A stretch of 64,000 nt of DNA from Paucibacter sp. B2R-40 (GCF_025717555.1 NZ_JAJIRP010000012.1:79533-143532), one strand, 5' to 3'; shown: positions 8,115 through 17,984, numbered from the stretch's first letter. A program made the numbers and translations. The notes: generated by a model not told the origin, from the sequence alone.

Positions 8115-9602
8115 TCAGGCCAGATACCGCGCTTGCAAATGGGCTTTGAAATGCGCCGGATTGAGCGTCTCGCCGCTGGCCGCTTTGACCAAATCTGGGG
8201 TTTCCAAGCGACTGCCCTGCAACCAAATATTGCTGCGCAGCCAATCAAACACCGGCGCCAAATTGCCGGCAGCAATGTCGGCGTCCAGTTCCGGACGGCT
8301 GCGGCGAATGCTGGCAAACCACTGCGCTGCATACATCGCGCCCAAGGTGTAGCAAGGAAAGTAGCCGAACAGGCCGCAACCCCAGTGCACATCCTGCATG
8401 CAGCCATCCTTGTAATTGCCGCGCGTGTCCACGCCCAGCAACTCCATCATCTTGGCGTCCCACAGCGCGGGGATGTCCTCGCACTCGATCTCGCCTTCGA
8501 TCAAGGCGCGCTCTATCTCATAGCGCAGGATCACATGGGCCGGGTAGGTCACTTCATCGGCATCCACACGGATGAAGGCCGGATGCACCCGGGTCAGCAG
8601 ACGATTCAAGTTAGCCGGTTCAAAGGCGGCCTGCGCGCCCAGATGCTGAACGACCAGCGGGCTCAGCAGCCTGGCGAAAGCAGGATGACTGCCGAGCTGC
8701 ATCTCAAAGCTCAGGGACTGGCTTTCATGCAACCCCATCGAGCGGGCTTGAGCCAGCGGCTGACCGAGCCATTCACGCGGCAAATTCTGCTCGTAGCGGG
8801 CATGGCCGGTTTCGTGAATCACGCCCATCAGGCTGGGCAGAAAATCATCCTCGCGGTAGCGCGTGGTGATGCGAACATCCTCTGGCACGCCGCCGCAAAA
8901 CGGGTGAGCACTCTCATCCAGGCGGCCGGCCTCAAAGTCAAAACCGACCAATTGCATCGCCGCTTGCCCCAAAGCGCGCTGTGCATCTTTGGCAAACGGG
9001 CCTTGCGGGCGCACGGTCGTTTCTTGGGCCTGTTTGGCCTGCACGTCCTTGATCAACTGGGGCAGCCAGCTGCGCAGATCGCCAAAAACCCGGTCCACTT
9101 CGGCCGACCGCATGCCGGGCTCATATTGGTCCATCAAGGCGTCATACAGACCCAAGCCGCTGCTCTCGGACAAGCAACGCGCCTCCTCGCGGGCCAGCTT
9201 CACACATTCACGCAAGAGCGGCAAATAGCCGGCCCAGTCATTTGCCGGGCGCTGCGTGCGCCAGGCATGTTCGCAACGCGAATTGGCCAGCGACTTGGCC
9301 TCGACCAGGCTTTGCGGCAGCGCATTGGCCGCCATCCAGGCCCGTCGCATTTCGCGCAAATTGGCGCGCTGATCCTCGCTCAGAGGCTCGGCAGCAGCCG
9401 CGTCCAGCAGGCCCTTGAGCTGCGGCTCGGTCGAAAGTTGGTGCAGCATACCGCCCATCTCGGCCAATGCCAGTGAGCGCGCCTCATTGCCCTTGGTCGG
9501 CATATTGGCAGACTGGTCCCACTGAGCGATGGCCTGCAAATGAGCCAATCGGTGCAGGCGTTGGTGACGCTGGTGAAGTTCGAGGTAAGCAGGTGTGCTC
9601 AT
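8115..9602 (-). CDS. M32 family metallocarboxypeptidase (carboxypeptidase Taq type)
   Basis: The 495-residue length matches the M32 family (about 500). The zinc motif HETGH is visible near residue 262 in GVIHETGHARYEQ. Other family landmarks follow, such as HESQSL and the Tyr/His-rich C-terminal half (AALWDAKMMELLG). These are cytoplasmic enzymes that remove C-terminal residues from peptides, with preference against Pro. The start at MSTPAYLEL was chosen, because the 26 residues upstream in frame look non-coding. The gene is convergent with the patatin gene and is followed by nothing on its own strand. Confidence 0.92.
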   Translation of the reverse strand: MSTPAYLELHQRHQRLHRLAHLQAIAQWDQSANMPTKGNEARSLALAEMGGMLHQLSTEPQLKGLLDAAAAEPLSEDQRANLREMRRAWMAANALPQSLVEAKSLANSRCEHAWRTQRPANDWAGYLPLLRECVKLAREEARCLSESSGLGLYDALMDQYEPGMRSAEVDRVFGDLRSWLPQLIKDVQAKQAQETTVRPQGPFAKDAQRALGQAAMQLVGFDFEAGRLDESAHPFCGGVPEDVRITTRYREDDFLPSLMGVIHETGHARYEQNLPREWLGQPLAQARSMGLHESQSLSFEMQLGSHPAFARLLSPLVVQHLGAQAAFEPANLNRLLTRVHPAFIRVDADEVTYPAHVILRYEIERALIEGEIECEDIPALWDAKMMELLGVDTRGNYKDGCMQDVHWGCGLFGYFPCYTLGAMYAAQWFASIRRSRPELDADIAAGNLAPVFDWLRSNIWLQGSRLETPDLVKAASGETLNPAHFKAHLQARYLA

Positions 9603-9683
9603 GGTGGAGTCGATGGCCGATAGGCGTAAGAGACAGACTTGGCATTGTCTACGCAAGCCGAGCCGAGCCGCCCGTCCCAAAGC

Positions 9684-10184
9684 TCATCCCGACCCAGGGA
9701 ATACCCACATCAATGCCGCCGTCATCAGCATGTAGCGGATGAACTTACCCACCGCCATATAACCCACACAAGGCCAAAAAGGCAGGCGCAGCCAACCGGC
9801 CAGCGCACACATCGGATCCCCAATCACCGGCAGCCAACTGAGCAAACATGTCTTGGCACCGAACTGCGAAAACCAGGCCAGCAGGCGCGGGTTGGGCGGT
9901 TTACGACGAGTGGCGCGCTCATAAGCGGCTTCAGCGCCATAACCCATCCACCAACTGATAGCGCCGCCGATGGTGTTGCCCAGCGTCGCCACCAAAATGG
10001 CCGGCCAAAAGAGTGTCGGGTCGGCCTTGACCACCAAAAACACCGCAGGCTCGGACCCCAAAGGCAGCAAGGTGGCAGATACCAATGAAATCAAAAACAC
10101 GCTGATCAAGCCAACTTCGGGCACGGCCAGTATCATCAACAAACTGCGCAGCAGCGATTCGAGGTGGGCTTCCATTGACAACAT
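9684..10184 (-). CDS. YqaA/DedA-like (VTT domain) inner-membrane protein
   Basis: This membrane protein of about 166 residues has four to five hydrophobic segments. The VTT-type signature includes LGNTIGGAISWWMGY and SWLPVIGDPMCALAGWLRLPF. This matches the YqaA branch of the DedA superfamily. Related proteins are thought to act as lipid or proton-coupled transporters or scramblases; the substrate of this branch is unknown. Possible starts are GTG 10196, ATG 10184 and ATG 10175, none with a clear Shine-Dalgarno site. The gene lies head-to-head with the solute-binding protein gene, with almost no intergenic DNA. Confidence 0.85.
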   Translation of the reverse strand: MLSMEAHLESLLRSLLMILAVPEVGLISVFLISLVSATLLPLGSEPAVFLVVKADPTLFWPAILVATLGNTIGGAISWWMGYGAEAAYERATRRKPPNPRLLAWFSQFGAKTCLLSWLPVIGDPMCALAGWLRLPFWPCVGYMAVGKFIRYMLMTAALMWVFPGSG

Positions 10185-10185
10185 T

Positions 10186-11061
10186 ATGCTGACCACTTGG
10201 TGCTATCCATTGAACAAGGTTGACGCGGGTGCTGGCCCTGGCCCGCGCCGCCGCAAGCTTTTGGCTGCGGCCCTGTTGCTGTTGAGCGGCTTGCAGGTCG
10301 CCAACGCGCAGGAAACCTGCGGCTCGCTGCTGGCCTCGGGCAACCCGCAATATCCCCCCTATTTGTGGCGCGACCCGGCCGACGAAGGCCGCTTGATCGG
10401 CGCCAACGCCGACTTGATGCAAATGCTCGCCAAGGAGATTGGGGTGCCCATTGAACTGCGCTATGTTGGCCCTTGGGGCCGCGTGCAGGAAGAAGCCAGG
10501 GCCGGGCGCATCGACCTGATTGCCGGTGCATTTTGGACCGGGCCGCGTACCGAATACATGGACTACTTTCACCCGCCCTTCCATGACACGCGCTCCGTCA
10601 TCTGGGTGCGAGCTAACGCCAAGATCAACTACGCACGCTGGCCTGATCTGATCGGCCTGCAAGGCGTGACCGTCATCAACAACAGCTTTGGGGAAGCCTT
10701 TGATCGCTTCGCCAAGCAGTCCTTGAATATGACGCAGGTGGCCAGCTTGGAGCAAGCGATACAGATGCTCAAGCGCTCACGCGCCGACTATATGGTCTAC
10801 GAAGACAGCCCCGGCCAGGCCTTCCTGAGCAAGCTGGGCGTTAGCGATGTGAAGATGCTGTTGCCGGCCGTGGCGAACGAGAGCTTATTCCTGACGCTTT
10901 CGCATAAATCCGCCTGCAATAGCGGCGAAATGCGCGGCCGCATCACCCGCGCCATGATCAGGCTGACGGGGCAAAAAGTCATGGCCGGACTGGTGGAACG
11001 CAATATCCAGCTCTGGCGGCGCCAGAACGAAGCGGCCAAGCCGGCAGCTACACCCCAGTAG
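10186..11061 (+). CDS. Periplasmic solute-binding protein (family 3 type)
   Basis: This protein of about 291 residues has a basic stretch and hydrophobic core (RRRKLLAAALLLLSG, cleavage after VANAQ). A bilobed binding-protein domain follows, of the transporter substrate-binding domain type. Landmarks are YPPYLWRDP, the GANADLMQMLAKEIG helix and RIDLIAGAFWT. Such proteins bind amino acids or similar polar solutes. No permease or ATPase gene is adjacent, so it may be an orphan receptor or serve a distant transporter. The ATG at 10186 is separated by a single base from a candidate start of the divergent YqaA gene. Confidence 0.8.
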   Translation: MLTTWCYPLNKVDAGAGPGPRRRKLLAAALLLLSGLQVANAQETCGSLLASGNPQYPPYLWRDPADEGRLIGANADLMQMLAKEIGVPIELRYVGPWGRVQEEARAGRIDLIAGAFWTGPRTEYMDYFHPPFHDTRSVIWVRANAKINYARWPDLIGLQGVTVINNSFGEAFDRFAKQSLNMTQVASLEQAIQMLKRSRADYMVYEDSPGQAFLSKLGVSDVKMLLPAVANESLFLTLSHKSACNSGEMRGRITRAMIRLTGQKVMAGLVERNIQLWRRQNEAAKPAATPQ

Positions 11062-11131
11062 CTCGGTTCAGCAGAGTTGCGACGAGCAGGTATAATTTTG
11101 CCTCTTTTTTAGGCAAGCCCTCATCCTTCCC

Positions 11132-12217
11132 ATGCTCCCGCAGTCTCCGATCATGCAGATCGGCCCTTATTGCCTGCCGAACAATTTGTTCGTGGCGCCG
11201 ATGGCCGGCGTCACCGACAGGCCGTTCCGCCAGCTCTGCAGGCGCATGGGCGCGGGCTATGCGGTGAGTGAGATGGTGACTTCGCGCAAAGACTTGTGGA
11301 GCAGTTTGAAGACCTCCCGGCGCGCCAACCATGACGGCGAAGCCGGACCGATCGCCGTGCAAATAGCCGGCACCGACGCCGCAATGATGGCCGAGGCGAC
11401 CCGCTACAACATCGACCGCGGTGCGCAGATCATCGACATCAATATGGGCTGCCCGGCCAAAAAGGTCTGCAATAAATGGGCCGGCTCGGCTTTGATGCAA
11501 GACGAGCCGCTGGCGCTGCAGATCATCGAAGCGGTGATCGCTGCCGCCGCACCGCACGGCGTGCCGGTCACCTTGAAGATGCGCACGGGCTGGTGCGAGA
11601 GCGAAAAGAATGCCCTGCGCTTGAGCCTGGCCGCTGAGAGCGCCGGTGTGGCCATGGTCACTGTGCATGGCCGCACCCGCGAGCAGGGCTATAAGGGCGA
11701 AGCCGAGTACGCCACCGTGGCGGCCGTCAAGGCAGCGCTGAAGATAGCCGTGGTTGCCAACGGTGATATCGACTCACCACAAAAAGCCAAACAGGTGCTG
11801 GCGCTGACCGGTGCCGACGCAGTGATGATTGGCCGCGCGGCCCAGGGCCGGCCCTGGATTTTTACCGAAACCGCCCATTTTTTGGCCACCGGCGAGTCGC
11901 TACCCGCCCCCACCGTGCTGCAAGCGCGCGACTGGCTGCTCGAACATCTGCACGACCATTACAGCCTCTACGGCGAACTGACCGGCATGCGCACAGCGCG
12001 CAAACACATCGGCTGGGCCGTCGCGGAGCTGCCCGGCGGTGAGGAATTTCGCCAAGAAATGAATCTGCTGGAGAGCAGCGCTGCCCAAGTCAAGGCGCTG
12101 CAAGCTTGGTTTGACACACTGGCGCAGGGCTATCAGCGCTTGCCCTATCTTGCCAAGCCGTCAGAAGCTCGAACAATAGCGCCCCATGAATGCAAGCAAC
12201 TGAGACAACAGGCATGA
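11132..12217 (+). CDS. dusB: tRNA-dihydrouridine synthase B
   Basis: The protein is up to 361 residues, an FMN TIM-barrel of the Dus family. Visible motifs are VAPMAGVTDRPFRQLC, the active-site Cys in NMGCPAKKVC, VTLKMRTGW and IGRAAQGRPW. DusB reduces specific uridines in the tRNA D-loop using NADPH. A second ATG at 11153 (MQIGPYCL) fits the usual start of the family and may be the true one; neither has a strong ribosome site. The stop overlaps the fis start (ATGATGA). The dusB-fis coupling is classical in proteobacteria and suggests growth-rate-linked expression. Confidence 0.95.
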   Translation: MLPQSPIMQIGPYCLPNNLFVAPMAGVTDRPFRQLCRRMGAGYAVSEMVTSRKDLWSSLKTSRRANHDGEAGPIAVQIAGTDAAMMAEATRYNIDRGAQIIDINMGCPAKKVCNKWAGSALMQDEPLALQIIEAVIAAAAPHGVPVTLKMRTGWCESEKNALRLSLAAESAGVAMVTVHGRTREQGYKGEAEYATVAAVKAALKIAVVANGDIDSPQKAKQVLALTGADAVMIGRAAQGRPWIFTETAHFLATGESLPAPTVLQARDWLLEHLHDHYSLYGELTGMRTARKHIGWAVAELPGGEEFRQEMNLLESSAAQVKALQAWFDTLAQGYQRLPYLAKPSEARTIAPHECKQLRQQA

Positions 12218-12450
12218 TGACCCCGAAAACTATCGATGCCTGTGTGCGCGAGAACCTAGAGACTTACTTCCATGATCTGGACGGCGAAGAGCCGCACTCG
12301 ATGCATGAGATGTTGATCCAAGTGGTCGAAAAACCCTTGCTGGAGGTAGTGATGAAACACGCCGCCGGCAACCAAAGCAAGGCCGCCGAGTGGCTGGGCA
12401 TCAACCGCAACACGCTGCGGCGCAAGCTGACCGAACACAAATTGCTCTAG
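12214..12450 (+). CDS. fis: Nucleoid protein Fis
   Basis: This 78-residue protein has the Fis C-terminal helix-turn-helix NQSKAAEWLGINRNTLRRKL and the preceding helix LLEVVMKHAAG. Fis is a dimeric bending protein that activates rRNA promoters and shapes the nucleoid. The ATG at 12214 overlaps the dusB stop and gives the usual length. An ATG at 12190 would add 8 residues and is less likely. purH follows 49 bp downstream, the common dusB-fis-purH arrangement of Burkholderiales. Confidence 0.95.
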   Translation: MMTPKTIDACVRENLETYFHDLDGEEPHSMHEMLIQVVEKPLLEVVMKHAAGNQSKAAEWLGINRNTLRRKLTEHKLL

Positions 12451-12499
12451 TCAGATTGACACGAGCGCCTATTTCTAACGCAGTACTCCCCCGCACACC

Positions 12500-14089
12500 A
12501 TGTCCAAATTGACCGCCCTCACAGCCCTGATCTCCGTGTCCGACAAGACTGGCATCGTCGAATTCGCCTCCGCACTGAACAAGCTCGGCGTTCGTTTGCT
12601 GTCCACTGGCGGCACCGCCAAGCTGCTGGCCGACGCTGGATTGCCGGTCACCGAGGTGGCGGAGCACACCGGCTTCCCCGAGATGCTGGACGGCCGCGTC
12701 AAGACCCTGCACCCCAAGGTGCACGGTGGCCTGCTGGCCCGGCGCGACCTGCCCGAACATATGACGGCAGCGGCGCAGCACGACATCACCATGATCGACA
12801 TCCTGGCCGTCAATCTCTATCCCTTTGAAGCAACCGTCGCCAAGCCCGGCTGCACGCTCGAAGACGCGATCGAGAACATCGACATCGGTGGCCCCGCGAT
12901 GGTGCGCTCCGCCGCCAAGAACTGGAAAGACGTCACCGTACTGACCGACGCCGGCCAATACGCGCAAGTCTTGGAGGAACTTCAAAGCAGTGGCAAGACC
13001 AGCGACAAGACGCGCTTTGCCGCTTCGGTGGCCGCCTTCAACCGGATCGCCCAATATGACGCTGCGATCAGCAATTACTTGAGCGCACGCCAGGACGATG
13101 GCAGCCTGGCCGAGTATCCGGCACAGATGAACTCCACCTTCGTCAAGGTTCAAGACCTGCGCTATGGCGAGAACTCACACCAGAGCGCCGCGCTGTACCG
13201 CGATCTCTATCCCGCGCCCGGCTCCTTGGTCACCGCCAAACAGCTGCAAGGCAAGGAGCTGAGCTACAACAATATTGCCGACGCCGACGCCGCCTGGGAA
13301 TGCGTGAAGGCTTTTGAAGCGCCGGCCTGCGTCATCATCAAGCATGCCAACCCCTGCGGCGTGGCCGTGGCCGAAAGCGCCGCCGCTGCCTACGCCAAGG
13401 CGCTCAAGACCGATCCGACCTCGGCCTTCGGCGGCATCATCGCCTTCAACCGACCCGTCGACGCGGCGGCCGCCAGCCATGTGGCCAAGCAGTTTGTAGA
13501 AGTGCTGATGGCCCCTGGCTTCAGCGCTGAAGCGCGCACCATCTTCGCGGCCAAGGCGAATGTACGGCTGCTCGAAATCGCGCTGCCGGCCGGGGGCAGC
13601 ACGCCTTTCAGCCAGGGCCGCAATGCCGTTGACAGCAAGCGCGTCGGCTCCGGCATCCTGCTGCAAACTGCCGACAACCATTTCCTCAAGGCAGCCGATC
13701 TGAAGGTCGTCACCACCAAGCAGCCGACGGCGCAGGAACTCGAAGACTTGTTGTTCGCCTGGACCGTGGCGCAATATGTGAAGAGCAATGCAATCGTCTT
13801 CTGCGCCGGCGGTATGACGCTGGGCGTCGGCGCGGGCCAGATGAGCCGCATCGACTCGGCCCGCATCGCCAAGATCAAGGCCGAAAATGCCGGCCTGACA
13901 CTGCAAGGCTCGGCCGTCGCGAGCGACGCCTTCTTCCCCTTCCGCGATGGTCTGGATGTGGTCGTTGACGCCGGCGCCACCAGCGTCATCCAGCCGGGCG
14001 GCTCGATGCGCGACGACGAGGTGATTGCCGCCGCCAATGAGCGCGGCATAGCGATGGTGTTCAGTGGCGTGCGCCACTTCAGGCACTGA
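12500..14089 (+). CDS. purH: AICAR transformylase / IMP cyclohydrolase
   Basis: The 529-residue protein has the usual two domains. The N-terminal IMP cyclohydrolase (MGS-like) has [15 protein letters not shown] and [18 protein letters not shown]. The C-terminal AICAR transformylase has [25 protein letters not shown] and the final [12 protein letters not shown]. It catalyses the last two steps of purine synthesis, formylating AICAR with 10-formyl-THF and closing the ring to IMP. The gene ends directly against the stop of the OPT transporter on the other strand. ruvC, which often follows purH in this order, is about 32 kb away here. Confidence 0.97.
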   Translation: MSKLTALTALISVSDKTGIVEFASALNKLGVRLLSTGGTAKLLADAGLPVTEVAEHTGFPEMLDGRVKTLHPKVHGGLLARRDLPEHMTAAAQHDITMIDILAVNLYPFEATVAKPGCTLEDAIENIDIGGPAMVRSAAKNWKDVTVLTDAGQYAQVLEELQSSGKTSDKTRFAASVAAFNRIAQYDAAISNYLSARQDDGSLAEYPAQMNSTFVKVQDLRYGENSHQSAALYRDLYPAPGSLVTAKQLQGKELSYNNIADADAAWECVKAFEAPACVIIKHANPCGVAVAESAAAAYAKALKTDPTSAFGGIIAFNRPVDAAAASHVAKQFVEVLMAPGFSAEARTIFAAKANVRLLEIALPAGGSTPFSQGRNAVDSKRVGSGILLQTADNHFLKAADLKVVTTKQPTAQELEDLLFAWTVAQYVKSNAIVFCAGGMTLGVGAGQMSRIDSARIAKIKAENAGLTLQGSAVASDAFFPFRDGLDVVVDAGATSVIQPGGSMRDDEVIAAANERGIAMVFSGVRHFRH

Positions 14090-15904
14090 TCAAACCAAGG
14101 CCATCAAGCCCGCCAGCCCCAGCCCCAAGGCCGCCAAGGCATCACCGGCAATCAGCCCGCCGCCGACCAAGGAAGTGCTGCTCATGTCTTCGGGCAGCGC
14201 TTGTTCGCCGGCCTTGGGCCGTGTCTTGAGGCTGTTGATCAGGCTGGAGACCACCCCGCCGGCAGCCAACCACGCGGAGGTCGGCAGGTTGACGAAACCA
14301 CCGAAGGACGAGGCGTAGGGGCTGGGCAGAATCAAAGCATCGACGCAGAAGTCAAGGCTGAAGCCCAACTTGCCGCGGGCCACAAACCGACGGTACTCCG
14401 CGTTAGATTTGATCAGCTTGCGCAGCAACTCGGTCAGCAGGCCGATGCCCATGCCGATCCAAATCGCAGTGATTTGAAACGGCTTGGGTTCGGTCAAGGT
14501 GCTCAGCACACCAACGAATTTGTAAGTCATCGCCGAAGTCCATTGCACCGGCACTTGCTCGGCGCTCATCACGGTTTGATCCAACTTCAGCACAGGGTAA
14601 GCGGCCATGAACAGGTGCGCAATCGCCACCGCCAGCACGGCGCCGAGCAAGATGCCCGCGACCTGAAAGCGGAATTGAATCGTGCGATTGGTGCCAAGCC
14701 GCCAGCCGGTCGAACGGTCTTGCTGCATGTCACCGGCCACGCTGGAGGAGATGAACACCACGCTGGCGACCATCAGGCCCAGCACCGGGTCGCGCAGGCC
14801 GAGCGCGGCCAAGATCAAGACCGTCACCACAAAGGCCGAGGAGATCGGGTTCTGATCGGTCAGACCCAGCGAGATGCCGTTGACGATGGCAAATACATAG
14901 ACCAAGGCGACCGCAATCAGCATGTACTGCACCGGTTCGTTGAAAAACTGCACGCCGGCCACCACCGTGGCGAGTGTCCAGGCGGCCACCCAAGTCAACA
15001 AGCGCGGCAGGCTGGCACGCGGGCCGGTGCGCTGCTCCTCGGGCACCACAGTGCGCGCCCCAGAATCTCGCAAACGTGCGACAGCGCGCCACAGAATCAG
15101 GCTCATATCAATGATGGCGGCACCCAGCACCATGCCCAGCGCGATCAAGAACGCGATCTTGCGGAAGGGTTCACCCACATTCAGCCAGCCAATGCTGATG
15201 AAATAAGGCGCTAGCGCCCAGAACACCAGACCACCCAAGAGGGCCGGAATTCCGACACGCGCGCCGACAATCAGACCGGCACCGAAGGTCGAGGTGGACA
15301 GCTCGATTGCCCCCAGCGCCACTATCTTGACGCTCGCAAAGCCGCCGGCGACGCCCACAGCCATGCCGCCAAACAAACGCGACACCGATTGCCGCAGCAG
15401 CACCGGATCGGTCAGTGCCCGCAAAATATTGGCGACCGCCAGGCCCGATGGGAATTGCAGCTGCATGCGTTCGACCAAGATCGGCGTGTAGAGCAGCCCG
15501 ATGCCGGCGGCCATCATGCCGATGCACAACATATAGATCACCAACTGCCATGCAGGTGGCTGCGGCATACCCATCCAGGTCATCGCCTGGATCAAGGTGC
15601 TCATCGCCATCATGCCGGCCACCGAGGCGGCGGTGGTCTGGATGTAGTTCGCGCCGTGTTTGCCCTCGCTGCCGTAACCGAAGGTGACGACGGAGCCCAA
15701 GATACCGGCCAAGACCTGCCCGCCGACAAAGAAGCCGATCGAGAAATTCATGAAGGCGGCGGTGATGCCGCCCAGCGGCCCCAGCACCAACATGCCGATA
15801 GCCGCCAACAAGGCGTAGTAGCCGACCGAACCCACGGGCGGCAACCAGGCCCAGCGGCGGGCGTCGGTCGAAGTATTTGACTGATCAAGGGCGGAAGAGT
15901 GCAT
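14090..15904 (-). CDS. OPT-family oligopeptide/metal-chelate transporter
   Basis: This 604-residue, very hydrophobic protein has about 14 predicted membrane segments. The OPT signatures are visible, including FMNFSIGFFVGGQVLAGIL near the N-terminus and WIGMGIGLLTELL towards the end. OPT/YSL proteins are proton-coupled importers of peptides, siderophore-like chelates or other small conjugates; the substrate is not predictable. The start at MHSSALDQ was chosen, because upstream codons lack family features. It is divergent from a DJ-1/PfpI gene and convergent with purH, with abutting stop codons. Confidence 0.9.
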   Translation of the reverse strand: MHSSALDQSNTSTDARRWAWLPPVGSVGYYALLAAIGMLVLGPLGGITAAFMNFSIGFFVGGQVLAGILGSVVTFGYGSEGKHGANYIQTTAASVAGMMAMSTLIQAMTWMGMPQPPAWQLVIYMLCIGMMAAGIGLLYTPILVERMQLQFPSGLAVANILRALTDPVLLRQSVSRLFGGMAVGVAGGFASVKIVALGAIELSTSTFGAGLIVGARVGIPALLGGLVFWALAPYFISIGWLNVGEPFRKIAFLIALGMVLGAAIIDMSLILWRAVARLRDSGARTVVPEEQRTGPRASLPRLLTWVAAWTLATVVAGVQFFNEPVQYMLIAVALVYVFAIVNGISLGLTDQNPISSAFVVTVLILAALGLRDPVLGLMVASVVFISSSVAGDMQQDRSTGWRLGTNRTIQFRFQVAGILLGAVLAVAIAHLFMAAYPVLKLDQTVMSAEQVPVQWTSAMTYKFVGVLSTLTEPKPFQITAIWIGMGIGLLTELLRKLIKSNAEYRRFVARGKLGFSLDFCVDALILPSPYASSFGGFVNLPTSAWLAAGGVVSSLINSLKTRPKAGEQALPEDMSSTSLVGGGLIAGDALAALGLGLAGLMALV

Positions 15905-15961
15905 GGCGGGCCGAATTGAAAGAACTGGCGCGCACTGTAGCTGCCGGTTCACAATCCGACC

Positions 15962-16609
15962 ATGCGTGAAGATACCCTCTCACTTGTTTCCCCAGCGTTG
16001 AAGGTGGCCATCCTGAGCTTTGATGGTTTCAATGAGCTGGACAGTTTCATCATCCTGGGCATGCTGAACCGCCTGCGGTTGCTCGGCTGGTCGGCAGAGC
16101 TGTGCGGGCCGGGCCATGCGGTGACGTCGATGAACGGCGTTACCGTGCAATTGCAGCGCCCGCTGGAATGGGCCAACGAGGCGGATGTGGTGATCTTCGG
16201 ATCGGGCCTTTATGCACGCGCGATGGCCGAAAATTCCGCGCTGCTGGACCGGCTGCAGCTCGACCCGGTGCGACAGCTGATCGGCGCGCAATGCTCGGGC
16301 ACCTTGCTGCTGGCCCGCCTGGGTCTGCTGGGTGATATGCCGGCGTGCACCGACCTGGGCACCAAGCCCTGGGTGGTGCAAGCCGGCGCCCGGGTGTTGG
16401 AGGAGCCCTTTCATGCGCGCGGCGCGGTGGCCACCGCAGGCGGCAGTCTGGCCGCGCAATACCTGGCGACCTGGGTGATGCTCAAGCGCGTCGGCGAAGC
16501 CGCCACCCGGGAAGTGCTGCATGAAGTCGCCCCGGTAGGCGAAAAAGACGTTTATGCGCAGCGGCTGCTGGCGCGGGTAAAACCATTTGTACTGCCTGCC
16601 TTGGCCTGA
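15962..16609 (+). CDS. DJ-1/PfpI family protein
   Basis: This 215-residue single-domain protein has the family nucleophile Cys in GAQCSGTLLLARLG and the typical start VAILSFDGFNELDSF. AVATAGGSLAAQYLATW matches the region around the catalytic loop in transcriptional-regulator-like DJ-1 proteins, but no DNA-binding domain is attached. Such proteins include isocyanide hydratases, glyoxalases and chaperone-like enzymes. The exact activity is unknown. It is divergent from the OPT transporter gene with a 57-bp gap. Confidence 0.85.
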   Translation: MREDTLSLVSPALKVAILSFDGFNELDSFIILGMLNRLRLLGWSAELCGPGHAVTSMNGVTVQLQRPLEWANEADVVIFGSGLYARAMAENSALLDRLQLDPVRQLIGAQCSGTLLLARLGLLGDMPACTDLGTKPWVVQAGARVLEEPFHARGAVATAGGSLAAQYLATWVMLKRVGEAATREVLHEVAPVGEKDVYAQRLLARVKPFVLPALA

Positions 16610-16813
16610 TTCGATCTGCCGGCGATGCCTGCCTTGCAATTTGGAACCAAGCAAGAGCAAAGGAGCTCGCCTGACAAGACCCGTATTAATACCGATTGTC
16701 GGATCATGCACTCGGGCAACTGTAAAAAATAATCGCTAGACTGCCGGGCCGGACCGTTCAACAAGGTGGGAGAGGTGTTTGTGGCGCAATTATTGAGCAT
16801 GGCGGAGTAGATA

Positions 16814-17779
16814 TTGGACGTATTTTTAACCTCGGATGTTGAAATCTGGTGCACCGGGTGGAAGGACATTGACGCCAAGTTCCCCTTGGCGTTCAAACGC
16901 TATGTATACGGTGCAACGCCCAGGGGTGACTACGGCCTGCCACATCAACTCAGCTTGCTCAATGAACATGGTCTGACCGGGGTATTTTTCGTCGAGCCTT
17001 TGTTCGCAGGTCGATTCGGACTGCCGCCACTGACCGAGATCGTGCAATTGATCGCCGGCGCTGGCCAAGAAGTCCAGCTTCATTTGCACACCGAGTGGGT
17101 TGACGAGGCTCGCCTTCCGATGCTGGGCGGCGCACCTTCAACCAGCAAGCGTCCGTTTTTGCGGCAATTTTCTCTTGACGACCAAACCTGCCTGATTGGC
17201 ATCGGCAAGGCCTTGTTGGAACAAGCCGGTGCCGCAGCGCCGAACGCCTTCCGGGCCGGTAGCTTCGGCATGGACCACCGCACCTTGGCTGCGCTGGAAG
17301 CCAACGGCATCCGCTTTGATTCCAGCTATAACGCTTCAACCTCGGGGCTCCGCAGCGGCATCTTGCCCGGCCAGGTGCTGACGGATTGCATCCAATTGGG
17401 GGCCGTTCATGAATACCCGATGACCGTCTTTGATGATGGCTTCGGGAGCTTGCGCCACGCCCAGTTGACCGCCTGCTCGATCCGGGAAATGGAATCACTG
17501 CTCTGGCAAGCACTTGAACGAGGGCAACAAGGCTTTGTAATCCTGTCGCACAATTTTGAGTTGATGAACCCAGGCCTGACGGGTGCCGACGATATCGTCA
17601 TCAAACGATATAAATGGCTGTGCGAGTTCCTCGACCGCAACCGTGATTGCTTCCAGACACGCGGCTTTCATGGCCTTGAACCCAAGCCGCCCGCAGTCCA
17701 ACCGGCTGCCCTGGCATCGACCCGCTTCAATACCGGACTGCGCATGATCGAGCAGTTCTACAGACGCAAATACGTCTGA
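16814..17779 (+). CDS. Polysaccharide deacetylase-family protein
   Basis: This 321-residue protein begins with VFLTSDVEIWC, where the Asp matches the metal-binding first motif of NodB-type deacetylases. LHLHTEW fits the His-bearing motif, and FRAGSFGMD and LSHNFELM resemble later motifs. The enzyme may remove acetyl groups from an N-acetylated glycan. There is no signal peptide, which suggests a cytoplasmic or lipid-intermediate substrate, or a diverged function. The start is TTG at 16814, supported by GGCGGAG seven bases upstream. No glycan synthesis genes are adjacent. Base composition is slightly more AT-rich than around it. Confidence 0.75.
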   Translation: MDVFLTSDVEIWCTGWKDIDAKFPLAFKRYVYGATPRGDYGLPHQLSLLNEHGLTGVFFVEPLFAGRFGLPPLTEIVQLIAGAGQEVQLHLHTEWVDEARLPMLGGAPSTSKRPFLRQFSLDDQTCLIGIGKALLEQAGAAAPNAFRAGSFGMDHRTLAALEANGIRFDSSYNASTSGLRSGILPGQVLTDCIQLGAVHEYPMTVFDDGFGSLRHAQLTACSIREMESLLWQALERGQQGFVILSHNFELMNPGLTGADDIVIKRYKWLCEFLDRNRDCFQTRGFHGLEPKPPAVQPAALASTRFNTGLRMIEQFYRRKYV

Positions 17780-17818
17780 CTTAGCGCCGTCGGTCGCTAC
17801 CCGGCTCACCGCAGGCGC

Positions 17819-17836
17819 GCGCAAATACCTTTGCGC
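17819..17836. other. Short perfect hairpin downstream of the deacetylase gene
   Basis: GCGCAAA and TTTGCGC form a 7-bp stem with the 4-nt loop tacc, 40 bp after the deacetylase stop codon. No T-run follows, so it is a possible RNA-stabilising stem rather than a proven terminator. Confidence 0.4.
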
Positions 17837-17861
17837 ATAGGCCCTGGCCGCCTATCCGCTC

Positions 17862-17891
17862 GCCGCAGCCGCAGCCGCAGGCGCAGGCGCG
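17862..17891. repeat. Five tandem hexanucleotides (GCCGCA/GGCGCA)
   Basis: Three GCCGCA units followed by GGCGCA and GGCGCG lie in the intergenic space before the aldehyde dehydrogenase gene. They look like a short slippage-derived microsatellite. Confidence 0.6.
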
Positions 17892-17984
17892 ATTGTCTAG
17901 ACGCATCTCCCTATCCAAGGGCCAATACGCTTGGCCGCTTGCTCAACTGCGGTTAGCCTGTGAAGACAAGAATCAGGAGACTGC

